Positions 32,667 to 39,739 are shown, counted from the first letter of the stretch. The stretch: DNA of 40,932 nt from Candidatus Bathyarchaeota archaeon (GCA_026014545.1 JAOZIH010000010.1:1-40932), one strand, 5' to 3'. The notes: generated by a model not told the origin, from the sequence alone. A program made the numbers and translations.

Positions 32667-32921
32667 TTAATGGAACGAATCAACATACACGCAAGTTTTC
32701 TTTAGTCTAAGATGAATGCAGAGGTTGTTTGTTTTATCTAGGAAATCGCATGTTGCACAGTGAAGAAAGGGGGTTGCAGGCGCAACTGTATTTTTAAGTT
32801 TGTCTGTCCAAGGCATGTTAATTTGTTTTCCCAATTCCACTAGAGAGTTTATCATTTGCTCTTCTGAATAATACATGCCTTGGATCACTTTTTCTTTTGT
32901 TATTCCCTTTTTTCTTGTCAT
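32667..32921 (-). CDS. Small four-cysteine protein
   Basis: An 84-residue protein: helical N-terminus (GITKEKVIQGMYYSEEQMIN) and C-terminal CATCDFLDKTNNLC and TCVYVDSF. The pattern CxxCxFLDKxNxxC then C-x-Y is also in the 38883 protein (CGGCNFLDKINRRC, NCAY), so the two share a zinc or Fe-S module. ggaggttg before ATG 32921. It heads the MoxR/VWA operon. Confidence 0.75.
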   Translation of the reverse strand: MTRKKGITKEKVIQGMYYSEEQMINSLVELGKQINMPWTDKLKNTVAPATPFLHCATCDFLDKTNNLCIHLRLKKTCVYVDSFH

Positions 32922-32955
32922 TCTTATCAACCTCCAAATAATGTTTACAAAATGG

Positions 32956-32999
32956 CAAACCATCTGAATCGTTAAAAATGCGGGTCAAATGATGGTTTG
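32956..32999. promoter_or_regulatory. Inverted repeat upstream of the MoxR/VWA operon
   Basis: caaaccatc (32956-32964) and gatggtttg (32991-32999) are perfect inverted repeats with 26 bases between; ctgaat and attcag flank the second half. It lies 35-78 bases before the ATG at 32921, where operon control is expected, with a TTTTTAA box between the arms. Confidence 0.5.
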
Positions 33000-33033
33000 T
33001 CATTCAGAAAATGGTATTCTATCTTTTAAAAAA

Positions 33034-33519
33034 TCAAAATGGGGAAACACAACTGCGTAGTTTATGTAGTACTTGTCTTGCCTCATAGTTTAGTATCGAC
33101 TCAAGCGCCTTGCTCATTTCTTCAAGATCAATGTCGAAGCCAAACTCTTTCATGAAATCGTAGATTTGCAAGTCATAGTTCAATATGACTTGTGCGCCTT
33201 CACGTTGATTCCAATAAATCTCGCTGACTTCAATGAAGTCTTCAATTTGAAGTGCCGAGCCATCTATAAGGCACTTCAAGTTTAATACGTTGAAAAAATT
33301 GCGCCAGTTACTGCTTACTTCAGCAAGGTCTTTTCTGAGATTTTTATTCTCGAGGTCTATTGATACATTCTTGAACATTACTGTGATAACGCCGTTACCT
33401 ATGTTATTGTAAACCACATCTATTTTTCCGACATATATGCCGTTTTCAGCAAGTTTATCCTTTACTGTTTCGATGGTGTCCTTTACACTTAGATATATAT
33501 CCCTAGAAATCTGTGCCAT
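33034..33519 (-). CDS. Hypothetical protein, 161 aa
   Basis: A soluble alpha/beta protein (MAQISRDIYLSVKDTIETVK; NGVITVMFKNVSIDLENKNL) with an acidic helical end. ATG 33519, ggg-tg site. It follows the palindrome at 33538, which separates it from the paired ribbon-helix-helix-like genes; it is probably co-regulated with them. No family recognised. Confidence 0.7.
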   Translation of the reverse strand: MAQISRDIYLSVKDTIETVKDKLAENGIYVGKIDVVYNNIGNGVITVMFKNVSIDLENKNLRKDLAEVSSNWRNFFNVLNLKCLIDGSALQIEDFIEVSEIYWNQREGAQVILNYDLQIYDFMKEFGFDIDLEEMSKALESILNYEARQVLHKLRSCVSPF

Positions 33520-33537
33520 ACAGGCACCCTTTTTTAG

Positions 33538-33557
33538 TTTCCACTCGCGAGTGGAAA
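33538..33557. promoter_or_regulatory. Perfect 20-bp palindrome, second copy at 5122
   Basis: TTTCCACTCGCGAGTGGAAA, perfect over 20 bp, between the stop of the 33560 gene and the start of the 33519 gene. The 18-bp core is the same as at 5122-5139. Two copies 28 kb apart, both in intergenic positions, suggest a dimeric DNA-binding protein; the adjacent ribbon-helix-helix-like proteins are the first candidates. Confidence 0.7.
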
Positions 33558-33559
33558 AC

Positions 33560-33985
33560 TCAGAATATTATTTTGTAGTTGTCGCCGAAAACGTGTTTGG
33601 CGGCTCTTTCTAAAATTATGTTTCGCGCCCACACTGTGGGTTCAACAATAGCGTTTTCTGCAGCAGACTTCAAGATTTCAATCTCTGACTCTGCAAGCCT
33701 GAATGTGAAGGTTTTTGTGCGATTCGGCTCTACCCGCACCATCCCCATTTCTTCGTCCTCAATCAGAATTTTTTTACCTCTCTCAACTTTCATGTCCCGA
33801 TAGAAGTTGCGGAAGCATCCGCGGCTCATAAGTGAAGGCTGAAAAATCACCATAGTCGTCGGCGTTGACACAGTCCACGTTTTTTCGTCATATTCTACAG
33901 GCAGCCCCTTACTCTTTATTTCATCTATAGCAGGCTGATACAGTTCATTTCTTGGAATCTTGATGTGTACCCAGTTACTCCACAT
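33560..33985 (-). CDS. Ribbon-helix-helix-like protein, member of a pair
   Basis: A 141-residue protein; the N-terminal half is beta-rich, and the C-terminal half has a strand (NRTKTFTFRLAES) followed by two helices (EIEILKSAAENA, VWARNIILERAAKHV), the ribbon-helix-helix pattern. It overlaps the 33975 gene by 11 bases and has the same layout. Its TGA is two bases from the palindrome at 33538. DNA binding and autoregulation are inferred. Confidence 0.65.
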   Translation of the reverse strand: MWSNWVHIKIPRNELYQPAIDEIKSKGLPVEYDEKTWTVSTPTTMVIFQPSLMSRGCFRNFYRDMKVERGKKILIEDEEMGMVRVEPNRTKTFTFRLAESEIEILKSAAENAIVEPTVWARNIILERAAKHVFGDNYKIIF

Positions 33986-34403
33986 TTTGTATCAACCCCA
34001 TTTTTTCTATATGCCTAAATGCAACTTTGATCAGCGTTTTCCTGCAGTATTCACGTAGCTCCATGTCATGGTCTTTCGCAATCGCCTTAAGCAGCTTTAT
34101 AGTGCCATCAGTCATTTTTATTGTCAAAGTCCGCCGCATATACGGGCAGAGGACTAATTCGCCATGCTCTACTTTAACTGTACCATCGGCCACTTTTATG
34201 GCTTTTACGAATTCTCTAAGTTTCCTTTTTGTTAAACCAAGTGCTAAATGCGGTATTGAAAAGGGCATTTCACAGTAAATGATGATTTTGCCCTGTTCTT
34301 CTTCATAGCGTAGTAGCTCTGGCAATACAGCGCTGATTGTGCTGCTTGATTCAACTATTTTGTCTGCGGTTTCCTTGTACCTGGATGGAATTTCAAGTTT
34401 CAT
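33975..34403 (-). CDS. Ribbon-helix-helix-like protein, member of a pair
   Basis: A 142-residue protein with a helical/strand N-terminus and a C-terminal strand-helix-helix (RRTLTIKMTDGTIKLLKAIA then MELREYCRKTLIKVA). Strong aggagggg before ATG 34403. Paralogue-like partner of the gene it overlaps. Together they may form a heteromeric regulator that recognises the nearby palindrome. Confidence 0.65.
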   Translation of the reverse strand: MKLEIPSRYKETADKIVESSSTISAVLPELLRYEEEQGKIIIYCEMPFSIPHLALGLTKRKLREFVKAIKVADGTVKVEHGELVLCPYMRRTLTIKMTDGTIKLLKAIAKDHDMELREYCRKTLIKVAFRHIEKMGLIQNVE

Positions 34404-34413
34404 TTTACCCCTC

Positions 34414-35142
34414 CTAAAAAATATTTGAAATATGAAATATTGATTGGAAAATCTTGGGTAAACTATTAATGTCTACGTCCAGCTGATTCAGCATGTTTAT
34501 CGGCGTATTAAAGCCTTCCTCTTTTATTTTATTTCTGATTTTTATTGCTTTTTGCAAGTTCCGTTTTACAAGCAGAGAACATATTGTTTGATGTTTTATG
34601 CGGCTCCTATATATTTCTATGTCGCTGCCTTTCCGCTCTATCAAAAGTACATTATCTATGCCGCCGTAGTAAAAAAGCATGCAAACGTCTACTCCATCAT
34701 TTAATTTAAAATAGAGGTATGGTTTAGTTTCAGATATTAGCTGCGCTTTTTCGTAAAATTCATGTATGTACCGTGATTTGTTATCAAAATAAAGCTTTGC
34801 CTGTTTTATTTTTAATGGTGTACCATGCCGGCTAAGTATGATTTTGGCTTCATCCAACAACTCGTAGTTCTCTATGCGGCCATCGAAACATAAAAAGAAT
34901 CTTTGGTTCCTGCGGAATATGTTGATTCCCGCCTCAATGAGAATGCAGAATATGTTTGAGCTAAGTCTTCGCGGCTTTTTGACGTGCAGTGTATTTTCCT
35001 GCATGTCCCAAACAAGCATCTCGCTTGAATGTTCACTGTATCTTACGTATCTATCATCAACCTTGATTTCCCACGTGTACTCACCATACTTTATTACGCC
35101 ATGCATTGGTATGGCATTCCAAAAAAGATACGCTACATTCAT
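34414..35142 (-). CDS. Hypothetical protein, 242 aa
   Basis: A soluble protein with a beta-rich, aromatic N-terminal domain (KYGEYTWEIKVDDRYVRYSE) and a helical end, weakly related to the 29154 protein. gagg site before ATG 35142. Ten bases before the ribbon-helix-helix pair. No known domain. Confidence 0.75.
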   Translation of the reverse strand: MNVAYLFWNAIPMHGVIKYGEYTWEIKVDDRYVRYSEHSSEMLVWDMQENTLHVKKPRRLSSNIFCILIEAGINIFRRNQRFFLCFDGRIENYELLDEAKIILSRHGTPLKIKQAKLYFDNKSRYIHEFYEKAQLISETKPYLYFKLNDGVDVCMLFYYGGIDNVLLIERKGSDIEIYRSRIKHQTICSLLVKRNLQKAIKIRNKIKEEGFNTPINMLNQLDVDINSLPKIFQSIFHISNIF

Positions 35143-35163
35143 TGTATTTTCCTCTTGACTGTT

Positions 35164-35427
35164 TCATAGAGCCGCTATTTCCGCAAGAACCGAATCATAA
35201 TTTACATGTCCATTTGGCGTTCTACTGTAGATGTGGCTTAACTCTTCAAGCAACGTTAAATTGATGTTTCTGATGATTTCTGCTGTGTCGCCTTTGGAGA
35301 GGCGGCTGATGTCTGCCAAGTAAATGCTTATGTGTCCAGCGCTTTTAGGGTACCAGCATGTTCCTGTCTTGTAGCCTGTAAAGCGAAGCGGAAAACATAT
35401 TGTTAAATGCTGCGGAATTGTTCTCAC
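35164..35427 (-). CDS. Small protein with degenerate zincin-like motif
   Basis: An 87-residue protein with LTLLEELSHIYS: a zincin helix would read H-E-x-x-H, but the first His is Glu here, so catalysis is unlikely if related. The upstream HISIYLADISRLSKG region fits the preceding strand. GTG 35427 has ggaggt upstream. Related small zincins are HExxH-containing; the gene may be an inactive relative or simply unrelated. Confidence 0.6.
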   Translation of the reverse strand: MRTIPQHLTICFPLRFTGYKTGTCWYPKSAGHISIYLADISRLSKGDTAEIIRNINLTLLEELSHIYSRTPNGHVNYDSVLAEIAAL

Positions 35428-35454
35428 AGATTTAAACCTCCAACTTTTAGCTGA

Positions 35455-35467
35455 GTAAATAAAAAAT
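35455..35467 (-). promoter_or_regulatory. TATA-like box before the 35427 gene
   Basis: Minus-strand gattttttatttac lies 28-40 bases before the GTG at 35427 in a 107-base gap without a gene; start expected near 35440. It would open the transcript that runs down through the ribbon-helix-helix pair. Confidence 0.45.
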
Positions 35468-35534
35468 CAGCAAGACAGAATCGTTATCCAAACTCTACAA
35501 AAATTAGGGTATAGTATTTTCCTGTAACGAGATT

Positions 35535-35768
35535 TTACTTTTGAAAGTCTGGGTTGTCAACACAGTCGGTGCAGACGAAACCGCATAGGATGCTTGTTGC
35601 GGAAGTTCCTGGAAAATTCTTTTGGATGTACTCTACAAGGGCGGGGCATGGATTTTTGTATAAGGGTATTCTCTGTTCTTTTGGGGTTACTTTGCCGCAT
35701 TTTAGGCATCTATGCTGCATAATGAAACGGCCGATTTCATGCAGAGGCCGTTGAGGTATTTCCCCCAA
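35535..35768 (-). CDS. Zinc-site protein, 77 aa
   Basis: MQHRCLKCGKVTPKEQRIPL with a second pair CGFVCTDC near the end and a further CPALVEY; four to five cysteines suitable for one or two zinc sites. Start TTG 35768 has aggagg nine bases upstream; ATG 35720 is in frame without a site. Function unknown; one more of the tiny zinc proteins. Confidence 0.65.
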   Translation of the reverse strand: MGEIPQRPLHEIGRFIMQHRCLKCGKVTPKEQRIPLYKNPCPALVEYIQKNFPGTSATSILCGFVCTDCVDNPDFQK

Positions 35769-35846
35769 TCTTCTCAACCTCCTAAACTGGCTTCTGGCAA
35801 AGACAATTTTTCTTAGAATAATTTAATAGTTGCGATATAAGGGGAA

Positions 35847-36206
35847 TTATGGGTATGTTGGTTTAATTTTAATTATGTTTTTATGTAGGTGGATTATCCA
35901 CCAGTCAAGCTGCCATCCCGTGCATAGAAAGGTGTATGTCTCGTTTATTTGGATCTTCTGGTAAAGTGTCTGCTCCTCCTCATATTTCCATGAGTTATAC
36001 CAGAAGTTTCTTTTAACTTCAAGCAGCGTGCCGTCCTCAAGCAGCACCATGTAAGCAGTGCTGTCGCCTGCTGTCTCAGTGTATTTTGCAACAACTTTGC
36101 CTTTTACAGGGGTTAAGTCAACGAATGCAGACTGGAACAGCAGAAGCGCCACCATTATTATTACAAGAATCCAGAGGCCGGCATACATTTTTCTTGTAAG
36201 TATCAT
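35847..36206 (-). CDS. Single-pass membrane protein with small extracytoplasmic beta domain
   Basis: MILTRKMYAGLWILVIIMVA is a membrane anchor; the remainder is beta-rich (VKGKVVAKYTETAGDSTAYM; VLLEDGTLLEVKRNFWYNSW) ending ETYTFLCTGWQLDWWIIHLH, an end seen in short DUF1523-like membrane proteins of phages and archaea (similarity by eye only). ATG 36206 with ggtgtg upstream. Confidence 0.7.
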   Translation of the reverse strand: MILTRKMYAGLWILVIIMVALLLFQSAFVDLTPVKGKVVAKYTETAGDSTAYMVLLEDGTLLEVKRNFWYNSWKYEEEQTLYQKIQINETYTFLCTGWQLDWWIIHLHKNIIKIKPTYP

Positions 36207-36236
36207 TAGGCACACCATAGTAAGGGGACACGTTTT

Positions 36237-36533
36237 TTAATATTGCTGTTTCGGCGCGCTTACCTCTTTTAGGAAGCTTGCAAGCTCGTTTATACGCTTT
36301 TTTAGTTCCTTTTTCGGGATGTAGATGAGGTCGCCGTTTTTGTAGTCGCCGCGGAAAATAAGCGTTGCCTCCCACCATTCATGTATTCGGTCTATGTTGG
36401 GCGGATTCTCCACTTTCTCTGCCTCAGAGGCTAAAACAGTGTGGAAACATGTGTTGCATGGAAAGCCATTATATTGTAGGTTGCATCCGACCACAATGTT
36501 TAGAAGATCTCGTAGCTCATTTACGGTGACCAT
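36237..36533 (-). CDS. Hypothetical protein, 98 aa, with two close cysteines
   Basis: MVTVNELRDLLNIVVGCNLQ, then NGFPCNTCFHTVLASEAEKV and a basic helical end. ATG 36533 is chosen because gggggtga lies just upstream. The CNTCFH motif plus Cys17 could bind metal. Function unknown. Confidence 0.65.
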   Translation of the reverse strand: MVTVNELRDLLNIVVGCNLQYNGFPCNTCFHTVLASEAEKVENPPNIDRIHEWWEATLIFRGDYKNGDLIYIPKKELKKRINELASFLKEVSAPKQQY

Positions 36534-36572
36534 TAAATCACCCCCAAAATATACAACCACAACTTCGTGGAT

Positions 36573-36955
36573 TTACTTTTCTTTATATTTGTTTAATATT
36601 GGGTCATTATCAAGCTCTCTGTTGAAGGTTCTTATCATACTTAAGATTTCTTCCAATGTGATGCTTGCAAGCTTGAATTCTGATTTTTCTTTAGCCTTTC
36701 TATCGCAACTCCATAGGCATATGCTGTGAGGATTGCTATGCTGCCAAAATGGTTTACTGCGCTGCCAATAGTCGGGTCATTTTTGAGTTGTTGCAGGCTT
36801 ATTATGTAGTCATTGATTATTTCACGTTCATGTATTGGTGCTTCTTGTTTTAGCTGTTTCAGTTTGGCAATGGCTTCGTCTGCAAATTTGTTTATTTTCT
36901 CCCTTAGATACTTTTGATCTTCTGAGGTGATATTTGCAAAATTATACCATGGCAT
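36573..36955 (-). CDS. Hypothetical protein, apparently frameshifted at an A5 run
   Basis: ATG 36955 opens a helical protein (MPWYNFANITSEDQKYLREK) whose frame stops at 36641 after an implausible tail (NQNSSLQASHWKKS). Adding one A to the AAAAA at 36684-36688 joins it to KSEFKLASITLEEILSMIRT and FNRELDNDPILNKYKEK, ending at 36573. The extension reads as a normal helical domain. Mutation, assembly error or slippage cannot be told apart here. No family recognised. Confidence 0.6.
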
Positions 36956-36960
36956 AGTCA

Positions 36961-37140
36961 TCAATCCATTCTATCCTTCAGCCAAGCTTCAAATGTTTTG
37001 CCACTATTACAGAAGTTACAGTACTCTTCTTTCAATTGCGCATCGGTAATTTCGTTCCATTCATGGCTTTCTTTCAGTTTTTTCTCTAAGGCGCGTACAA
37101 ACTCGTTGTAAGAGAGAAATAGCGCAGAGGGCATACTCAT
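36961..37140 (-). CDS. Small protein, 59 aa
   Basis: MSMPSALFLSYNEFVRALEK, then a lysine/glutamate helix and a CNFC motif (EEYCNFCNSGKTFEAWLKDR). aaggtg before ATG 37140. Its TGA overlaps the next gene's alternative TTG. Could be a zinc-binding dimer. No family. Confidence 0.6.
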   Translation of the reverse strand: MSMPSALFLSYNEFVRALEKKLKESHEWNEITDAQLKEEYCNFCNSGKTFEAWLKDRMD

Positions 37141-37150
37141 TAAAAACACC

Positions 37151-37372
37151 TTATTTGCTGGATTTGAGGTGTTCAATTGCTTTTTCTATGTTTTCAAAGA
37201 TTATCTCGTCGCATCCAGGACATTTGAAGACATACTTGTAATTGTTTGCACCGTAAACATCATTGTACCATTCCCAATATGGTTCTTCATTAAACAGCGA
37301 TAGCGAGCCATACTCGATTTTTTCAACTTTAAGATGGCTTATTTTTTCGCCACAACTTGGGCATTGCGGCAT
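37151..37372 (-). CDS. Small zinc-ribbon protein
   Basis: A 73-residue protein with CPSCGEKIS and CPGCDEIIF, spaced as a zinc ribbon with a 40-residue insert of aromatic/acidic residues, and a helical tail. gaggtg precedes ATG 37372. Part of a row of tiny zinc proteins from 35.5 to 37.6 kb. Function unknown. Confidence 0.75.
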   Translation of the reverse strand: MPQCPSCGEKISHLKVEKIEYGSLSLFNEEPYWEWYNDVYGANNYKYVFKCPGCDEIIFENIEKAIEHLKSSK

Positions 37373-37381
37373 TGTTTCACC

Positions 37382-37552
37382 TCATGTTTCTCTAAAATTA
37401 CATGTTCGACATTGCCTTGTTTCCTCTGAGGACGGCGGGTTGTCAACACAAAGTCTTTTCGGACATGTGCCCAAATAGAAATGTTTGCAAGCGTTTTTCG
37501 TTAAAAGCCCCAAAATTTTTAGATTATTATATTCTTTTTCTCTAAGTGGCAT
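37382..37552 (-). CDS. Small cysteine-rich protein, 56 aa
   Basis: MPLREKEYNNLKILGLLTKN then CKHFYLGTCPKRLC and QCRTCNF: six cysteines and one histidine in the second half, consistent with one or two zinc sites. gaggtg before ATG 37552. It overlaps the next gene by 11 bases. Function unknown. Confidence 0.7.
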   Translation of the reverse strand: MPLREKEYNNLKILGLLTKNACKHFYLGTCPKRLCVDNPPSSEETRQCRTCNFRET

Positions 37553-37829
37553 TTAAATCACCTCTACAACTATTTGCAATTTTATTATAAACCCATCTTA
37601 TTAGTTCAGTTTTATCTGCGTATATTTTGACCCAGTTCTCGTAGCGTTTTTCGCCTTGTTCAAGAGGGTTCCTGAGAAGCTTTACCTTCTCCAGTTTTAC
37701 TTGTATACCGAGTTCTTCTAGAATTTGTTTGATTTGCCAAGTTTTCTCTGAGCTTTCCCAGTCGTCATACAAAAGAATTCTTTTGCCACCGTACTCTTTC
37801 AATCTGTTTTTGCTTACGCCAATAAGCAT
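37542..37829 (-). CDS. Hypothetical protein, 95 aa
   Basis: MLIGVSKNRLKEYGGKRILL, with WESSEKTWQIKQILEELGIQ and basic strands. The start may be ATG 37829 (gtgga seven bases before) or GTG 37841. Its end overlaps the cysteine-rich gene. Alpha/beta soluble protein, no family recognised. Confidence 0.6.
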   Translation of the reverse strand: MLIGVSKNRLKEYGGKRILLYDDWESSEKTWQIKQILEELGIQVKLEKVKLLRNPLEQGEKRYENWVKIYADKTELIRWVYNKIANSCRGDLNAT

Positions 37830-37853
37830 ACACAATTCCACATTTGAAATCTA

Positions 37854-38381
37854 TCATATGTTTACTTTCCATTTTTCCCATTCATCTATTGGGTAGGCTT
37901 CGTCGGCGATAATTTCATAGTCATTGTATATTGCATCGCCCGCATAGAACCATTTGGCAACCCAGCAGTCACCATCTTTCTCGATTTTCGGTTCTGAAAC
38001 GTATTTTTTCAACCATGCAATAAGTTTCAGTTCCTCATTGGAGAAGGCAAGCGCGGAAGCTTCAAGACTTGGCGCTGGAAGCTCCACTTCTATTTCAAGT
38101 TCTTGGTAATTACAGTATGTTTGGATGTCAGAAGCTTTCGCGCCAAGTATGTCTTCAACCTCGTCAAGATACCCTGCAGTGTACACTCCAAAAGTTATTA
38201 CTAAATCGTCTTTGTTTACATACGCTTCGTCTGGAGACCAATCACAATCATTTTTGGTTTTCATATGTTGCAGTAATCTCTGTAGTTTTTTATATACAGT
38301 TTGACAATCCTTTTTTGACTGGTATTTGGCGATGATGGTGTAGTCGTCGCTGTGGCTGCTTGGACGCAACTTAAAAAACAT
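37854..38381 (-). CDS. Hypothetical protein, paralogue of 20839-21384 with identical 5' end
   Basis: A 175-residue protein; the first 20 residues are identical, by DNA as well, to the 20839-21384 protein, then only motif-level similarity remains. ATG 38381 is chosen for the ribosome site inside the 84-bp repeat. Many acidic residues in the second half (CDWSPDEAYVNKDDLVITFG). Function unknown. Confidence 0.8.
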   Translation of the reverse strand: MFFKLRPSSHSDDYTIIAKYQSKKDCQTVYKKLQRLLQHMKTKNDCDWSPDEAYVNKDDLVITFGVYTAGYLDEVEDILGAKASDIQTYCNYQELEIEVELPAPSLEASALAFSNEELKLIAWLKKYVSEPKIEKDGDCWVAKWFYAGDAIYNDYEIIADEAYPIDEWEKWKVNI

Positions 38382-38405
38382 CAATCCCACCAAAAACCAC
38401 CACCT
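38322..38405. repeat. 84-bp exact repeat, copy 2
   Basis: Identical over 84 bases to 21325-21408; comprises the leader with ribosome site and first 20 codons of the paralogous gene. Confidence 0.85.
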
Positions 38406-38417
38406 CTGAAAAGATTT

Positions 38418-38870
38418 TTAGTATATGGTTGTTATTGATGATTCTTTGGTTATTTCGCTGTTTATTTCGTTACAAAGCTTGTGTTTTGCAAGGTAAAAGG
38501 CGGCTGTCAATAAAGCAAATGCTGTTAACGGAACTGCAAATACAAGTTCATATGTGCAAATTAGGAGTGAGATGTTGAGTGATGTTATAACGCTGCTGAT
38601 TCCCGTCAAAGCCCCAAAGACGAATGCATTTTTTAGCGATCCGTTTTCTATGTTATTAGACTTCATGTTGTTTCGTATGCGAATGTATTTTTTGATGTAG
38701 TATCCTGGAATAAACGCGTAAAGAGCAGCTATAATGGCGACTATAGATGACGAATAGTGTAGAATGAGGCTGGCTGTAACTGCGCATAATAAAGTGAAAT
38801 TAAAACCGCAGCCGTATGCTTCTTCTATGGCTTTTTGTAGTTTGCAGAGAATTGCATGTTTCGTTGACAT
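38418..38870 (-). CDS. Membrane protein, about four segments
   Basis: A 150-residue protein with hydrophobic segments near 25-38, 42-58, 81-100 and 104-125 (for example LLCAVTASLILHYSSSIVAI and LLICTYELVFAVPLTAFALL), cytoplasmic lysine-rich loops, and a charged end. No family recognised. Its start is 13 bases after the multi-zinc gene. Confidence 0.75.
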   Translation of the reverse strand: MSTKHAILCKLQKAIEEAYGCGFNFTLLCAVTASLILHYSSSIVAIIAALYAFIPGYYIKKYIRIRNNMKSNNIENGSLKNAFVFGALTGISSVITSLNISLLICTYELVFAVPLTAFALLTAAFYLAKHKLCNEINSEITKESSITTIY

Positions 38871-38882
38871 TGCATTTCCCTC

Positions 38883-39647
38883 TTAGAAGAGGCTTATGTT
38901 TTTTGAGCTGCAGAAGGGGCATTGCTTTGGCTGTGTTTTTTCAAGCCATGTTTCTCCGCAGTCACTGCAGTACCATTCCTCTGTCTGCCCAATTGGAGCT
39001 TGAACAGATGAACGTTCCCGCATCTTATTTTCAGCATTGTTTGACATTATTGTCTCCTTTTTTGACTGTCTGTACTCAGCTACAGCGCCAAGTTTTCTAT
39101 TTAGGTTTACGTTCTGCTGGCGTGTATTTTTGCATGGAAAACTTGCGTAAACTTTGGTTTGTGTTTCCTTTGATTGTGATGTCGCATATGCGCAATTGCC
39201 ATTTAAGCTCTTTGACAGGCATCTTCTGTTTATTTTGTCGAGAAAGTTGCAGCCACCACAGTTCATGTTTAACGGAGCAAACGGCAATCGAAAGCCTGCC
39301 TGATACCTTGTGTATGATATGCGGCTTAGATCATGCTGGCTCTTAACCTTGATGGGACAGTAATTTTTCATGTCGATGCCTAATCGCTGTTTTATCCCGC
39401 AGCGGTTGAAACGCCAACTATATTCTCTGCATTCCTTGCATTTGTTTATGCTGCGGGAGCCGTTTGATGCCGGCGCAGGCAAGATGCCTTGAATGACGAG
39501 GTTTTTTGGCGTCGCCACGAATGTTGTGTCTATTTTCACCTCGTCATTCATTGCTTGTGTTCTGTCCCAATTGGCCATTTTGGCCAATTCCTTTTCGCAC
39601 TCTAATTCGAGTGCAAATTTAGGGTTTATATTTTTCAAACTCTCCAT
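38883..39647 (-). CDS. Protein with three cysteine clusters including rubredoxin-like tail
   Basis: A 254-residue protein. Cluster 1: CKECREYSWRFNRC plus later cysteine; cluster 2: CGGCNFLDKINRRC and NCAY, shared with the 32667 protein; cluster 3, at the C-terminus: YCSDCGETWL and CPFC, a rubredoxin-like zinc ribbon. A strong ggaggtg site precedes ATG 39647. Multi-domain metal-binding proteins of this type often bind nucleic acids or serve as adaptors. No family recognised. Confidence 0.75.
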   Translation of the reverse strand: MESLKNINPKFALELECEKELAKMANWDRTQAMNDEVKIDTTFVATPKNLVIQGILPAPASNGSRSINKCKECREYSWRFNRCGIKQRLGIDMKNYCPIKVKSQHDLSRISYTRYQAGFRLPFAPLNMNCGGCNFLDKINRRCLSKSLNGNCAYATSQSKETQTKVYASFPCKNTRQQNVNLNRKLGAVAEYRQSKKETIMSNNAENKMRERSSVQAPIGQTEEWYCSDCGETWLEKTQPKQCPFCSSKNISLF

Positions 39648-39668
39648 ACAATGCACCTCCAAAATTTT

Positions 39669-39739
39669 TGTTCTCTCTTTTCGTCACCTAGAAGGTGTCC
39701 CCAGTCCACCACGAGGAGGTAGAGAGAACAGCGGACTGG
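39669..39739. ncRNA. Candidate intergenic pseudoknot
   Basis: tgttctctct (39669-39678) pairs with agagagaaca (39721-39730), and ccagtcc (39701-39707), lying inside, pairs with ggactgg (39733-39739), lying outside; the crossing order is that of a pseudoknot. A further hairpin, cacct-aga-aggtg, is at 39685-39697. It lies between the stop of the regulator gene and the start of the multi-zinc gene and may control transcription or translation of the latter. The 39740-39774 rest holds nothing visible. Confidence 0.5.

Noticed and set aside
36118-36378. Minus-strand frame of 86 residues overlapping two genes
   Set aside because: Arginine/lysine-rich shadow of the 35847 and 36237 genes; no start signal.
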